Part shown: one piece after another, positions 8,129-14,813 of the stretch
How positions within the stretch are numbered: position 1 is the first letter of the stretch
How the letters are laid out: every line of letters begins with the position of its first letter
Assembly: GCA_044234005.1 (NCBI GenBank)
Contig: JBIIJE010000059.1
Span: forward strand, 1-14,813
Direction of reading: 5' to 3'
DNA length: 14,813 nt
Source of the DNA: OLB11 sp044234005
Lineage (GTDB): Bacteria > Bacteroidota > Bacteroidia > Chitinophagales > Chitinophagaceae
Made by a program: the position numbers and the translations under genes
Notes under the pieces: model-generated
What the model was told of the DNA's origin: nothing
The model's database searches: none
What the model saw: the letters and a program-made list of their open reading frames with translations, nothing else

Positions 8129-9352
8129 TTAGGATTCGTAGTAATCTAAATCTTTGCCATGCGTTTCATCGAGCCATCGAGCTGCAAAGAAAGCGATGAC
8201 GCAACAGATGATGCCCACAATCAATGCACTTTGTAATTTATGTATTCCTAAAGCTTGTATCCCCGTATATGCTAACGAAATTGGAACAAGGGATGCTCTT
8301 ATAAAATTAGGCACAGAGGTTGTAACTGTTGCGCGGAGATTTGTGCCAAAGTGCTCGGCGGTGGCTACAATTAACACAGCCCAATATCCTGCTGCAAAAC
8401 CTAATGCGCTGAATAACAAATAAAAGTTGCTTACTCGCTGGCCACGCATGAAAAAATAGGCTATCACCATCAAGAAGGTGGCTCCAACGAAATATTCAAG
8501 CACGCGTTTACGGCTTTTTATATATTGACTCAATACCCCCGACACTAAATCTCCAAGCGTAACACCAGCATAGCAATACATGATAGAGAGTGGTGGTTTT
8601 ATTTCACCCACAATGCCTAATTCTTTACCTAACTCAGGACTCAATGTAATCAAGATACCAATACAATACCATATGGGTAAGCCAATCAAAATGCATTTGA
8701 GATATTTTTTTAAGCTATTTCGATTGCTAAAAAGAATTTTCAAACTTCCCATAGCGTGTTCACTTGTTTTCGCTTTTTCATACATGCCTGATTCAAATAC
8801 ACCAAAGCGCAAAGCCAATAGTGCAAAGCCAAGCACACCGCCAATAATATAGCAGGTAGTCCACGAAAAATTCAAGCCTAAAATACTCGCAAGTATCGCG
8901 CCTGAAACACCTACTGTTGCCACAATAGTTGCACCCCAGCCTCGATGATCTTTATGTAAAATTTCAGAAACAAGCGTTATGCCTGCACCTAATTCGCCTG
9001 CCAAACCAACCCCAGCAATAAAACGTAAAATTGCATATTGCGTAATGTCAGTAACAAAGGCATTGGCAATATTGGCGCTTGAGTACATGAGAATTGATCC
9101 AAATAAAACAGAAAGTCGACCTTTTTTATCGCCTAAAATTCCCCAAGCGATACCGCCAATTAACATCCCTATCATCTGAATATTTAATAGGCCGAGACCT
9201 TGCACTTCAATTTGCTTGTCTGTCAATCCAAGCGCTTTTAAACTTGGTTTGCGAACTATACTAAAAAGTACTAAATCGTATATATCAACAAAATAGCCGA
9301 GTGCCGCGACAATGACAGGTAAGCTTAAAACTTTTGATTGTAGTTTAGACAT
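8129..9352 (-). CDS. MFS transporter (metabolite:proton symporter-like)
   Basis: A 407-residue inner-membrane secondary transporter. Hydrophobic segments through the whole length fit the 12-helix MFS plan, with a longer polar loop near residues 190-215 (KAKTSEHAMGSLKILFSNRN) as the central cytoplasmic loop. The first helix region reads GYFVDIYDLVLFSIVR, like the FDxYD segment of metabolite:H+ and aromatic acid symporters. MFS motif A lies between helices 2 and 3 as GILGDKKGRL (71-80). The helix 4-5 region RFIAGVGLAGELGAGITLV resembles that of sugar and organic acid porters. The substrate is not deducible. The 131-bp gap to queE upstream makes co-transcription possible but not shown. Confidence 0.87.
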   Translation of the reverse strand: MSKLQSKVLSLPVIVAALGYFVDIYDLVLFSIVRKPSLKALGLTDKQIEVQGLGLLNIQMIGMLIGGIAWGILGDKKGRLSVLFGSILMYSSANIANAFVTDITQYAILRFIAGVGLAGELGAGITLVSEILHKDHRGWGATIVATVGVSGAILASILGLNFSWTTCYIIGGVLGFALLALRFGVFESGMYEKAKTSEHAMGSLKILFSNRNSLKKYLKCILIGLPIWYCIGILITLSPELGKELGIVGEIKPPLSIMYCYAGVTLGDLVSGVLSQYIKSRKRVLEYFVGATFLMVIAYFFMRGQRVSNFYLLFSALGFAAGYWAVLIVATAEHFGTNLRATVTTSVPNFIRASLVPISLAYTGIQALGIHKLQSALIVGIICCVIAFFAARWLDETHGKDLDYYES

Positions 9353-9483
9353 GAAACAATATTAAAGCATTTCTTTTAGATTCATGTATTGGTGTTTTAC
9401 AAAAAATCTTAGCTGACGATAGCTTGCAAAATTTAAAAAGTATTGTTTTGAATAAACATGTTTTTCGAGGTATGAAACCCTAA

Positions 9484-10149
9484 TTATCGGACGTTCATGT
9501 ATTTGTGAATTTGCAAGGATAATTTCCACTTCGGATTTTGTTGGATAAATTCAGTAATCTTAGGCAACATTTTTTTTTCTTTACTCCATTCAGGTTGTAG
9601 GTAAAGTAAACAAGTCTTGTTTACAAGATTTGCATGTTCTTTTGCCCATTCAAAATCGGAATTATTAAATACAACCACCTTTAATTCATTGGCTTGAGAA
9701 AGCGATTCTAGTAAAGGGGCTTTAAATTTTTTGGGAGAAAGGCAAATCCAATCCCATGAACCTGAAATAGGGTAGGCTCCGCTCGTTTCGAGATGGGTTT
9801 TGTAACCTTTTTCTTGCAAGGCTTCAGTAAGTAAATTGCAATTATACATCATAGGCTCACCTCCTGTAATTATTACAATTTTTGTTTCAGTTTGCATTAC
9901 TTCGTCAACTAATGAATCAATACTTCTAAGGTGGTGCAGGTTTGCGTCCCAACTTTCTTTTACATCGCACCAAACACACCCTACATCACATCCAGCGAGT
10001 CGCATAAAAAATGCAGCTTCACCTTGGTAAAATCCTTCACCTTGAATCGAGTAAAAGGTTTCCATGATAGGCAATTCATTGATTTGCGGATTTGCTGATA
10101 TGCCAATTTCTCGATTTGTTGATGCATTCATACGTTGATGGGACTTCAT
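9484..10149 (-). CDS. queE: QueE, 7-carboxy-7-deazaguanine synthase
   Basis: A radical SAM enzyme of 221 residues that contracts the ring of 6-carboxytetrahydropterin to 7-carboxy-7-deazaguanine, a step toward queuosine in tRNA. The family hallmark METFYSIQGEGFYQG spans 29-43. The cluster motif CDVGCVWC gives C54, C58 and C61 (CX3CX2C), and CDVKESW follows. TGGEP at 95-99 is the SAM-binding motif, HLETSG (119-124) and LSPKKFKAP (138-145) complete the core. The first 25 residues are not family-like; starts at M1 (ATG 10149) or M7 (10131) are both possible, while M29 would be too short. QueC, QueD and QueF are not in this window. Confidence 0.94.
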   Translation of the reverse strand: MKSHQRMNASTNREIGISANPQINELPIMETFYSIQGEGFYQGEAAFFMRLAGCDVGCVWCDVKESWDANLHHLRSIDSLVDEVMQTETKIVIITGGEPMMYNCNLLTEALQEKGYKTHLETSGAYPISGSWDWICLSPKKFKAPLLESLSQANELKVVVFNNSDFEWAKEHANLVNKTCLLYLQPEWSKEKKMLPKITEFIQQNPKWKLSLQIHKYMNVR

Positions 10150-10291
10150 AAAGGAAATAGTATTCTGGGTTGTTTTTTAAATGCTTTTTTAAAGAGATTA
10201 TTTTGAGAATCTTATAACAGGTATTAGCTCTATAAATCAAGTTTTCATATTGACTTGTCGGTTCCCCGAACATGCTGGGAACATCGGCACA

Positions 10292-11179
10292 TCAGGATAT
10301 GGGTATATTCGCTAATCGAAATGCTTGTAATGTGTTTTTCATTAATGCGCAAATGGTCATTAAACCAACGCCACCCGGCACAGGTGTAATATAGCTGCAT
10401 TTTTCGGCAACTTTTTGAAAGTCAACATCGCCAACCAATTTGTATCCGCTTTTTGTTTCTTCACTTTCAATGCGATTGATACCTACATCAACAACAATTG
10501 CGCCTTCTTTTACCATATCTTGGGTTACAAATTTGGGTTTGCCAATAGCCGCAATTATCAAATCGGCCTCGCGGCAAATGTTCTCAATATGTTTGGTTTT
10601 CGAATGACAAATAGTTACAGTGCAATTGCCAGGATTTGCATTGCGGCTCAATAATAAACTCATGGGGGTGCCTACAATATTACTGCGACCAATTACCACA
10701 CAATTTAGACTACTGGTATTAATTTTATAATGCTCCAACATTAATAAAATACCATAAGGTGTTGCTGGAACAAAAGTGGGTAAACCTAACATCATTTTAC
10801 CCAAATTGGTAGGATGAAATCCATCCACATCTTTAGTGGGTGCGATGGCTTCAATTATTTTATATTCTTGTATATGCTTTGGAAGAGGAAGTTGTACCAA
10901 AATGCCATCTATGTTTTCATCTAAATTTAGTTGATGAATATGCGATAGTAAATTTTCTTCTGTTTCATTTTCGCCAAGCTCTATTAAAGTGGAGTTAAAG
11001 CCTAACTCTGCACAGGTCTTTACTTTTGAGCCAACATAAGCTTGACTAGCCGGATTGCTGCCTACAAGTATTGCTGCTAAATGAGGAGCCCTCTTTTGAC
11101 TAGACAGAATTTCATCAACTTCTTGCTTGATTGATTTTTTGATTTGAGCTGAAACTAGTTTGCCATCGAGTAATTGCAT
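10292..11179 (-). CDS. folD: FolD, methylenetetrahydrofolate dehydrogenase / cyclohydrolase
   Basis: A bifunctional cytoplasmic enzyme of 295 residues. It oxidises 5,10-methylene-THF with NADP and hydrolyses the product to 10-formyl-THF, supplying one-carbon units for purines and formylmethionine. The catalytic Tyr/Lys motif YVGSK (Y48, K52), DGILVQLPLP (91-100), KDVDGFHPTN (116-125), the NADP loop IGRSNIVGTP (163-172) and TPVPGGVG near the C-terminus are all intact. Length is normal for the family. The start MQLLDGKLVS matches the family N-terminus, so ATG 11179 is well supported. A TAnnTTTG box ends only four bases upstream of the ATG, implying a very short or absent leader. The 142-bp gap after it, before queE, holds no convincing gene. 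Confidence 0.96.
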   Translation of the reverse strand: MQLLDGKLVSAQIKKSIKQEVDEILSSQKRAPHLAAILVGSNPASQAYVGSKVKTCAELGFNSTLIELGENETEENLLSHIHQLNLDENIDGILVQLPLPKHIQEYKIIEAIAPTKDVDGFHPTNLGKMMLGLPTFVPATPYGILLMLEHYKINTSSLNCVVIGRSNIVGTPMSLLLSRNANPGNCTVTICHSKTKHIENICREADLIIAAIGKPKFVTQDMVKEGAIVVDVGINRIESEETKSGYKLVGDVDFQKVAEKCSYITPVPGGVGLMTICALMKNTLQAFRLANIPIS

Positions 11180-11183
11180 GAAG

Positions 11184-11191
11184 CAAATATA
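11184..11191 (-). promoter_or_regulatory. Bacteroidota-type -7 box directly upstream of folD
   Basis: The minus strand reads TATATTTG, an exact TAnnTTTG match, with only 4 bases between its end and the folD ATG at 11179. If functional, transcription would start at or next to the start codon. No -33 TTG is visible at normal spacing. Confidence 0.4.
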
Positions 11192-11199
11192 AGCGACCG

Positions 11200-11239
11200 C
11201 TAGAAATAATTTTAGGATTAATCTAAAGCAACTTTCTAG
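11200..11239 (-). terminator. Nested hairpin after the T9SS cargo gene, possible terminator
   Basis: CTAGAAA (11200-11206) and TTTCTAG (11233-11239) form a perfect 7-bp stem. An inner stem TTTAG/CTAAA (11211-11215 and 11223-11227) has a 7-nt loop. The stop codon of the cargo gene lies inside the right arm, so the hairpin begins exactly where translation ends. There is only a weak U-rich stretch (ATTATTTC) and no true U tract, and GC content is low, so terminator function is tentative. It separates the accessory exported-protein block from folD. Confidence 0.35.
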
Positions 11240-11808
11240 GGTTTCAATAATCGAAATGTTCTTCGATAGTCCCCAGTAACTAATGTTAGATAAAATATCC
11301 TGTCATTTTGACGTTGAATTAATTCTGAAAAATTAAATTGATTAAGACCTAAGTTAAGTGAGGTTTCTGAATTGTAAATACTCAATCCAAATTCATTAAT
11401 AATTGTAACTCTAGTCAGTAAATTATTTATATTACTATTAATAGATACAAATAGGTTTTGACCTTCAATTGGATTAGGGTAAATGGTTATTTCAGAAATT
11501 GGTATTACATTCTGAGATGGAGATTCAACATGTATCAAATAGTTTACTGTATTTGCGATTACACTGCAATCGTCTGATGCTGCACATTTGACTAAGTAGC
11601 TCCCTTGATTTGGAAAAGTTAATTGAAATGTTTCATTATTTATTATTGAGCCACTGGGCATAATCCAATTGTAGTACTTGTAATACATTTGGGGAGCTTC
11701 TAACTCAACTGGGTCGTTGATATTGACGAAGATATTAATAGTATCTTGAGAAAAGCTAAAGACAGGTTTACTAGTTAGAAACAGGAGAATGAAGAATATT
11801 TTTTTCAT
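11236..11808 (-). CDS. Secreted protein with Ig/PKD-like domain and T9SS C-terminal sorting domain
   Basis: A 190-residue exported protein. Residues 1-20 are a signal peptide (MKKIFFILLFL core, likely cut near SFSQ-D). Residues about 24-95 look like an Ig/PKD-type beta sandwich, with W48, GSYLVKC around 69-75 and a C75-C81 pair. Residues about 107-190 are a type A T9SS sorting domain. It begins ITIYPNPIEGQ (YPNP at 110-113), passes through VTIINEFGLSIYN and ends in short beta strands RTFRLLKP, so the protein should cross the outer membrane by T9SS and be anchored or released. The mature passenger is only about 85 residues, small for a T9SS cargo. Its ATG lies 38 nt inside the end of the upstream Lgt-like reading frame. 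The function of the passenger is unknown. Confidence 0.85.
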   Translation of the reverse strand: MKKIFFILLFLTSKPVFSFSQDTINIFVNINDPVELEAPQMYYKYYNWIMPSGSIINNETFQLTFPNQGSYLVKCAASDDCSVIANTVNYLIHVESPSQNVIPISEITIYPNPIEGQNLFVSINSNINNLLTRVTIINEFGLSIYNSETSLNLGLNQFNFSELIQRQNDRIFYLTLVTGDYRRTFRLLKP

Positions 11809-12520
11809 ATATTTTTTTTAAAGTGAAATAAACAATAAAGTGAAAAGGAACAATTACAAGTGAAGTAATTTGATTGAAAGTTAGTTGTGCATATACTGTC
11901 TCATTAACTCGCAGGTATTCGATTAAGAAACGTGATAAAGGGAACAAGATTAAAAATGAAAAAATTATCAACCTACTTATAAATGAAGTATCGAGTACTT
12001 GTCCAAATACAAGGTATACTGCTGCTAATGTGCTATTAATGATGAATTCATACAACGGAGTCGGATAAACAGGAAAAAGAGTTTGGTTTTGCCCCCATGT
12101 ATATCTTAACCCCCCATCCATTAAAAGTAACTTTACCATAACAACCATCAGCACCAAAATGGCAGCCTAATCTTCCAATTGCGTATGAAAGAAGAAATAA
12201 GGATACAAGTTAAGAAAGTAGTTTATTAATCTCTTCTATTTTGTAAAGTTTGAAAAATGCAAATGTGAATATTCCAATAAAGCTTGGAATATAACCACCG
12301 TAGAAAGTTAGACCATTTTGAGCATCTAATATTGATGTGAAATTAATTCCTGTGAATCCTTGATGCTCAATTATTGATAGAATTCTTGAGCAATAAAATC
12401 CAGAAATACCAATCAATACAATTAATAGAAAAACTTCTTTCCAATTCAACTTAAAATTTGATACAAATCTTAATAAAATAAAGGTACAGTTAAAGATAAT
12501 ATGTAAAAACTGATGAACAT
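11771..12520 (-). pseudogene. Broken prolipoprotein diacylglyceryl transferase-like gene (lgt family)
   Basis: Two reading-frame pieces together give an Lgt-like membrane protein. The first piece contains SRILSIIEH and NGLTFYGGYI, like the Lgt FHGG region but with Tyr in place of the catalytic His. It ends at TAA 12210-12212. The same frame continues beyond that stop with YAIGRLGCHFGADGCYGK (12132-12185), the Lgt GR-signature region. A shift at the six-G run (12110-12115, plus-strand C) then moves to the frame giving TWGQNQTLFPVYPTPLYEF and SRFLIEYLR, ending at 11771. Dropping one G joins the parts as NGWGLRYTWG. Upstream of TTG 12449 the frame is open to about 12518 without a standard start; the ATG at 12518-12520 is out of frame. 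The gene thus has at least one nonsense and one frameshift lesion. Intact members transfer diacylglycerol to lipoprotein cysteines; this copy is unlikely to be functional. Confidence 0.75.
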
Positions 12521-13879
12521 TTATAAGGTTGGGTCATTAGTATTCATAATTATTAGATAAACTTCTTTAACATTTTTACCTAAAAAACTAGCCTCTTTAC
12601 TTTTAAGAAAATTAATTTCATTCGTTAAAGAGGCATACGGCTGGAGTGCAAGTGCTTCAGTTAGCATATTATCTATTAGCTGAATATGTTTTTGATTTAA
12701 CGTTAAGTCTAAATCATTAATATTTGTTTCGCATCTAAAAGAGGCATCTATCATAGGAGCCAGTTCACTTATGAATTTACTTACGGCAGCATAGAAATCT
12801 TTATATCGTATGTGTTGGGCTTGCAATTCTAATTTAGCCTCAAAATCTTTGTAACCTTGAAATGCCTCAATAATTTCTGTTCCATTCTCAAGATAAGCCT
12901 GAACAAGTCTTTTAGTACGCTTGTTATTATACGAAGGGTTGTTCTCAAGAAATATATTTATTTTTTCAACACTAGTATTTGAAATGCCAAAATTGTTATT
13001 GACTGATAATCGTTTTCTTTTACAATCGCAATCATCACTACTACAATCTACAGCTTTATTAATATCATCTATCACTCCCTCCATACTTCTACAGAATCTT
13101 TGCGAATAAACGGTGGCAAAATCATCCTTAGTTAATATACCAATACCATTAGGTCCTGGGTCATATAAGTCTTTAGCCGTTGTTACATCATCCACACTAA
13201 GGGATGTATGTAATTCACATCCATTTAATAATCCGTTCATTACCATGCTTGCAGCATTAGGATACGATGGACTAGCATCACCCAATCCAAGAGCATGACC
13301 CATTTCATGCATAATAGTAGTCTCTAAATCCCAATATATGCAATTATTATCAAAATTTGTACTCGAGCTAAGTTGTGTCCATTGCAGGACACCAGTAGTA
13401 TTTTTGTGTATACTTATATCTGCTTCCAATATAATAAAACGTCTATCATTGGCAGGACCGAATACATTATCTCTAGTGTAATTTCTATACAAATAGCAGA
13501 AACCTATTTTTTTTCGATTTGTTGGGTCAAGTAATCCATCGTCATCAAATGAAATTGTATTTTTGTGGTCATTGGTACCTGGGCCATGATATTCAAAGTT
13601 ATATCCAGGCGCTTGTGGATTTATTTGAATATGCTGTGTGGCTTGATACCATTGATTGGCGGCATCAACAATGTCATTCATGGCCGGACCGTAAATTGTA
13701 GCCAATTGATTGGAAACCTCAAAATTAATTATTTTCGTACCAGAGTAAAGCACATGTATTGGGTCTCCATTTTGATTATATCCAGTATCATACCGTCTAC
13801 CATCAAACGTCATTGTAGTGTAGGACATCGATATTAAAGAGATCAAAAAAAGAGATGTAAAAAAATATATTTTATTCAT
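12521..13879 (-). CDS. Secreted metzincin-type zinc metalloprotease with helical C-terminal region
   Basis: A 452-residue exported protein. Residues 1-20 form a signal peptide. Residues about 50-245 are a matrixin-like catalytic domain: a helix with IVDAANQWYQA (70-80), then TTIMHEMGHALGLGD giving the zinc motif HExxHxxGxxD (H191, E192, H195, D201). ASMVMNG (210-216) follows as the Met-turn. The third ligand is Asp rather than the commoner His, as in snapalysin-type metzincins. No clear cysteine-switch propeptide is visible. Residues 250-452 are mostly helical, with a cysteine group (CSSDDCDC, near 279-286), and match nothing I recognise. No T9SS sorting domain or lipobox is seen, so the final location is probably periplasmic or outside the cell by another route. 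The start overlaps the stop of the upstream gene by 8 nt, indicating translational coupling. The substrate is unknown. Confidence 0.85.
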   Translation of the reverse strand: MNKIYFFTSLFLISLISMSYTTMTFDGRRYDTGYNQNGDPIHVLYSGTKIINFEVSNQLATIYGPAMNDIVDAANQWYQATQHIQINPQAPGYNFEYHGPGTNDHKNTISFDDDGLLDPTNRKKIGFCYLYRNYTRDNVFGPANDRRFIILEADISIHKNTTGVLQWTQLSSSTNFDNNCIYWDLETTIMHEMGHALGLGDASPSYPNAASMVMNGLLNGCELHTSLSVDDVTTAKDLYDPGPNGIGILTKDDFATVYSQRFCRSMEGVIDDINKAVDCSSDDCDCKRKRLSVNNNFGISNTSVEKINIFLENNPSYNNKRTKRLVQAYLENGTEIIEAFQGYKDFEAKLELQAQHIRYKDFYAAVSKFISELAPMIDASFRCETNINDLDLTLNQKHIQLIDNMLTEALALQPYASLTNEINFLKSKEASFLGKNVKEVYLIIMNTNDPTL

Positions 13880-14669
13880 TTTTTAAAAAATTTAAGTAAT
13901 TATATATATCTGATTCGTTAATTTTTTTGATTCTAAAATCTTCGCTTAAATCTGAGCTCATCAAAGTTATTCCAAATGCAAAAGGGATATAATTTTCTTT
14001 AATCCCTCCTAAGTCTATACTGTCTCTTCGAGTATAGGAAATCATCATGTATCTATATTTGTCTAAGCAAAGGAAATAAGACTCTCCTGCTTTATAACTA
14101 GTGCTTTCCGAAATTGTCCCTTCAATAATTGTATTATAGTATTTAGATTTAAATAAACCACCTAAATCACTTTTTATTAATATCTTGTCTCCAACATGGA
14201 GCTTTTTGTATTTGTTTTTATAGATATGTTCTATTTTAACCACATAGTTTGTCATGAATTTCAATTTATCTCTATAATTAATTGTGTCCTCAGGATATAC
14301 AGCTATAATCTTGCCTTTTATCACCAAAGGACTTAGACCTAAACAAACCTTTAAGTTATAATCAATATGTAATTTGTCAAAGTTTTGATCAGATAATTTA
14401 GCTGTATCACCTAAACCTCTTACAAACTGGATTGCATTATAATAAAACGGTTCATTTTTTAAATTAATTAGAGAATAATTACCTCTAATCTTTTCCCATT
14501 CTAACGTATCCTTTTGGGTGGGTATTATCATTTCTTCGTAAGCAGCTTTTTTCTCTCGTTCACTCAATTCGAACTTATTCTTTTTTATAGCTCTTGGTTT
14601 AAATGATGTAACAAAGAAGATGGAAGCACAAAGGATAATAAACGGGGTAAGTATTTTAATAATTTTCAT
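13872..14669 (-). CDS. Exported or membrane-anchored protein of unknown family, coupled to the metalloprotease
   Basis: A 265-residue protein that I cannot name. MKIIKILTPFIILCASIFFVTSF is a signal peptide or N-terminal anchor; the cysteine is not in a good lipobox (ILC). Residues about 25-100 are charged and mostly helical. A beta-rich segment follows, containing LVIKGKIIAVY, TNYVVKIEHIYKNK, LHVGDKILIKSDLGG and KAGESYFLCLDKY. This order recalls the OB-like netrin/TIMP fold, but without its cysteines, so the likeness is only a hypothesis. I start at ATG 14669; a frame extends to TTG 14690, but seven extra polar codons before the hydrophobic core and a TTG make that less likely. The end overlaps the metalloprotease ATG (shared ATGAATAA), so the two proteins are probably made together. 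Confidence 0.72.
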   Translation of the reverse strand: MKIIKILTPFIILCASIFFVTSFKPRAIKKNKFELSEREKKAAYEEMIIPTQKDTLEWEKIRGNYSLINLKNEPFYYNAIQFVRGLGDTAKLSDQNFDKLHIDYNLKVCLGLSPLVIKGKIIAVYPEDTINYRDKLKFMTNYVVKIEHIYKNKYKKLHVGDKILIKSDLGGLFKSKYYNTIIEGTISESTSYKAGESYFLCLDKYRYMMISYTRRDSIDLGGIKENYIPFAFGITLMSSDLSEDFRIKKINESDIYNYLNFLKNE

Positions 14670-14733
14670 TTTATTGTGTTTGTTCTCCAATTTAAGTTGA
14701 AATTAAATTATAGAAATGGGCATTTTCTTACCC

Positions 14734-14741
14734 CAAATTTA
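14734..14741 (-). promoter_or_regulatory. Possible -7 box upstream of the exported-protein/metalloprotease operon
   Basis: The minus strand reads TAAATTTG, an exact TAnnTTTG match 64 bp upstream of ATG 14669. It lies within an imperfect palindrome (CCCAA at 14732-14736 paired with TTGGG at 14751-14755). No -33 TTG is clear, and the AT-rich context makes chance matches likely. The rest of 14691-14813 shows nothing supportable. Confidence 0.3.
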
Positions 14742-14813
14742 ATTGATTAATTGGGATTGGTTTGGATAAAATCATATTGTATATCACAGTATGAAAGAGT
14801 TGTGATTTATCAT

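Noticed and set aside
9401..9424. AGCT/AGCT stem followed by a T run on the minus strand after queE
   Set aside because: The stem is only 4-5 bp of a self-complementary tetramer, which is expected by chance in this AT-rich DNA.
10076..10273. 65-codon minus-strand frame overlapping the start of queE
   Set aside because: It overlaps 74 nt of queE in another frame, has no recognisable motif or hydrophobic pattern, and only partly fills the folD-queE gap.
10261..10282. GTTCCC/GGGAAC 6-bp hairpin just after folD
   Set aside because: It has a 10-nt loop and no U tract on either strand, so it is not a convincing terminator, and nothing else supports a function.
12210..12449. The 79-codon TTG-initiated frame as a stand-alone small membrane protein
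   Set aside because: The same frame continues past its stop with the Lgt signature, and the neighbouring piece completes the family pattern, so it is better read as part of a broken gene.
14732..14755. Imperfect palindrome CCCAA...TTGGG near the right end
   Set aside because: The arms are mostly A and T, and the stem needs a bulge; it is kept only as context for a possible promoter box.

Overview
The window reads as chromosome of a Bacteroidota member (inference). The DNA is AT-rich and every supported gene lies on the minus strand. Three things point to the phylum: a PorX-type response regulator fused to a PglZ/alkaline-phosphatase-like domain, a secreted protein ending in a type IX secretion (T9SS) C-terminal sorting domain, and several TAnnTTTG promoter boxes of the Bacteroidota sigma factor just upstream of genes. 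No tRNA, rRNA, CRISPR array or transposase gene was seen.

Layout, left to right (transcription runs right to left). Positions 1-429 hold the N-terminal 143 codons of malate dehydrogenase, cut by the window edge. Positions 647-3636 look like one transcription unit: an arginase-family ureohydrolase, a small membrane protein overlapping its end by 8 nt, and a radical SAM enzyme of unknown substrate. Positions 3702-5926 hold a tight housekeeping operon: a Rossmann/DUF2520 protein, a UbiA-family prenyltransferase and a Maf nucleotide pyrophosphatase. Positions 6106-7659 encode PorX.

The 469-bp gap upstream of porX (7660-8128) has no gene. It contains a 163-bp element with 15-bp terminal inverted repeats (14/15 matching), an internal palindrome and a possible 3-bp CTA target duplication, which looks like a MITE. 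I see nothing interpretable in the rest of that gap. Next come an MFS transporter (8129-9352), the queuosine-pathway radical SAM enzyme QueE (9484-10149) and FolD of one-carbon metabolism (10292-11179).

The right-hand part (11236-14669) is accessory in character and codes mainly for exported proteins: a membrane-anchored or exported protein of unknown family overlapping by 8 nt a secreted metzincin-type metalloprotease, then a broken Lgt-like prolipoprotein diacylglyceryl transferase gene (one in-frame stop and one frameshift in a six-base homopolymer), then a small T9SS-sorted protein whose signal peptide is encoded inside the end of the broken gene.

The most interesting points are the coupled exported-protein/metzincin pair, where the upstream protein has a weak netrin/TIMP-like appearance; the decaying Lgt-like gene and its 38-nt overlap with a T9SS cargo gene; the MITE-like element; and the orphan radical SAM enzyme with extra cysteines next to a ureohydrolase.
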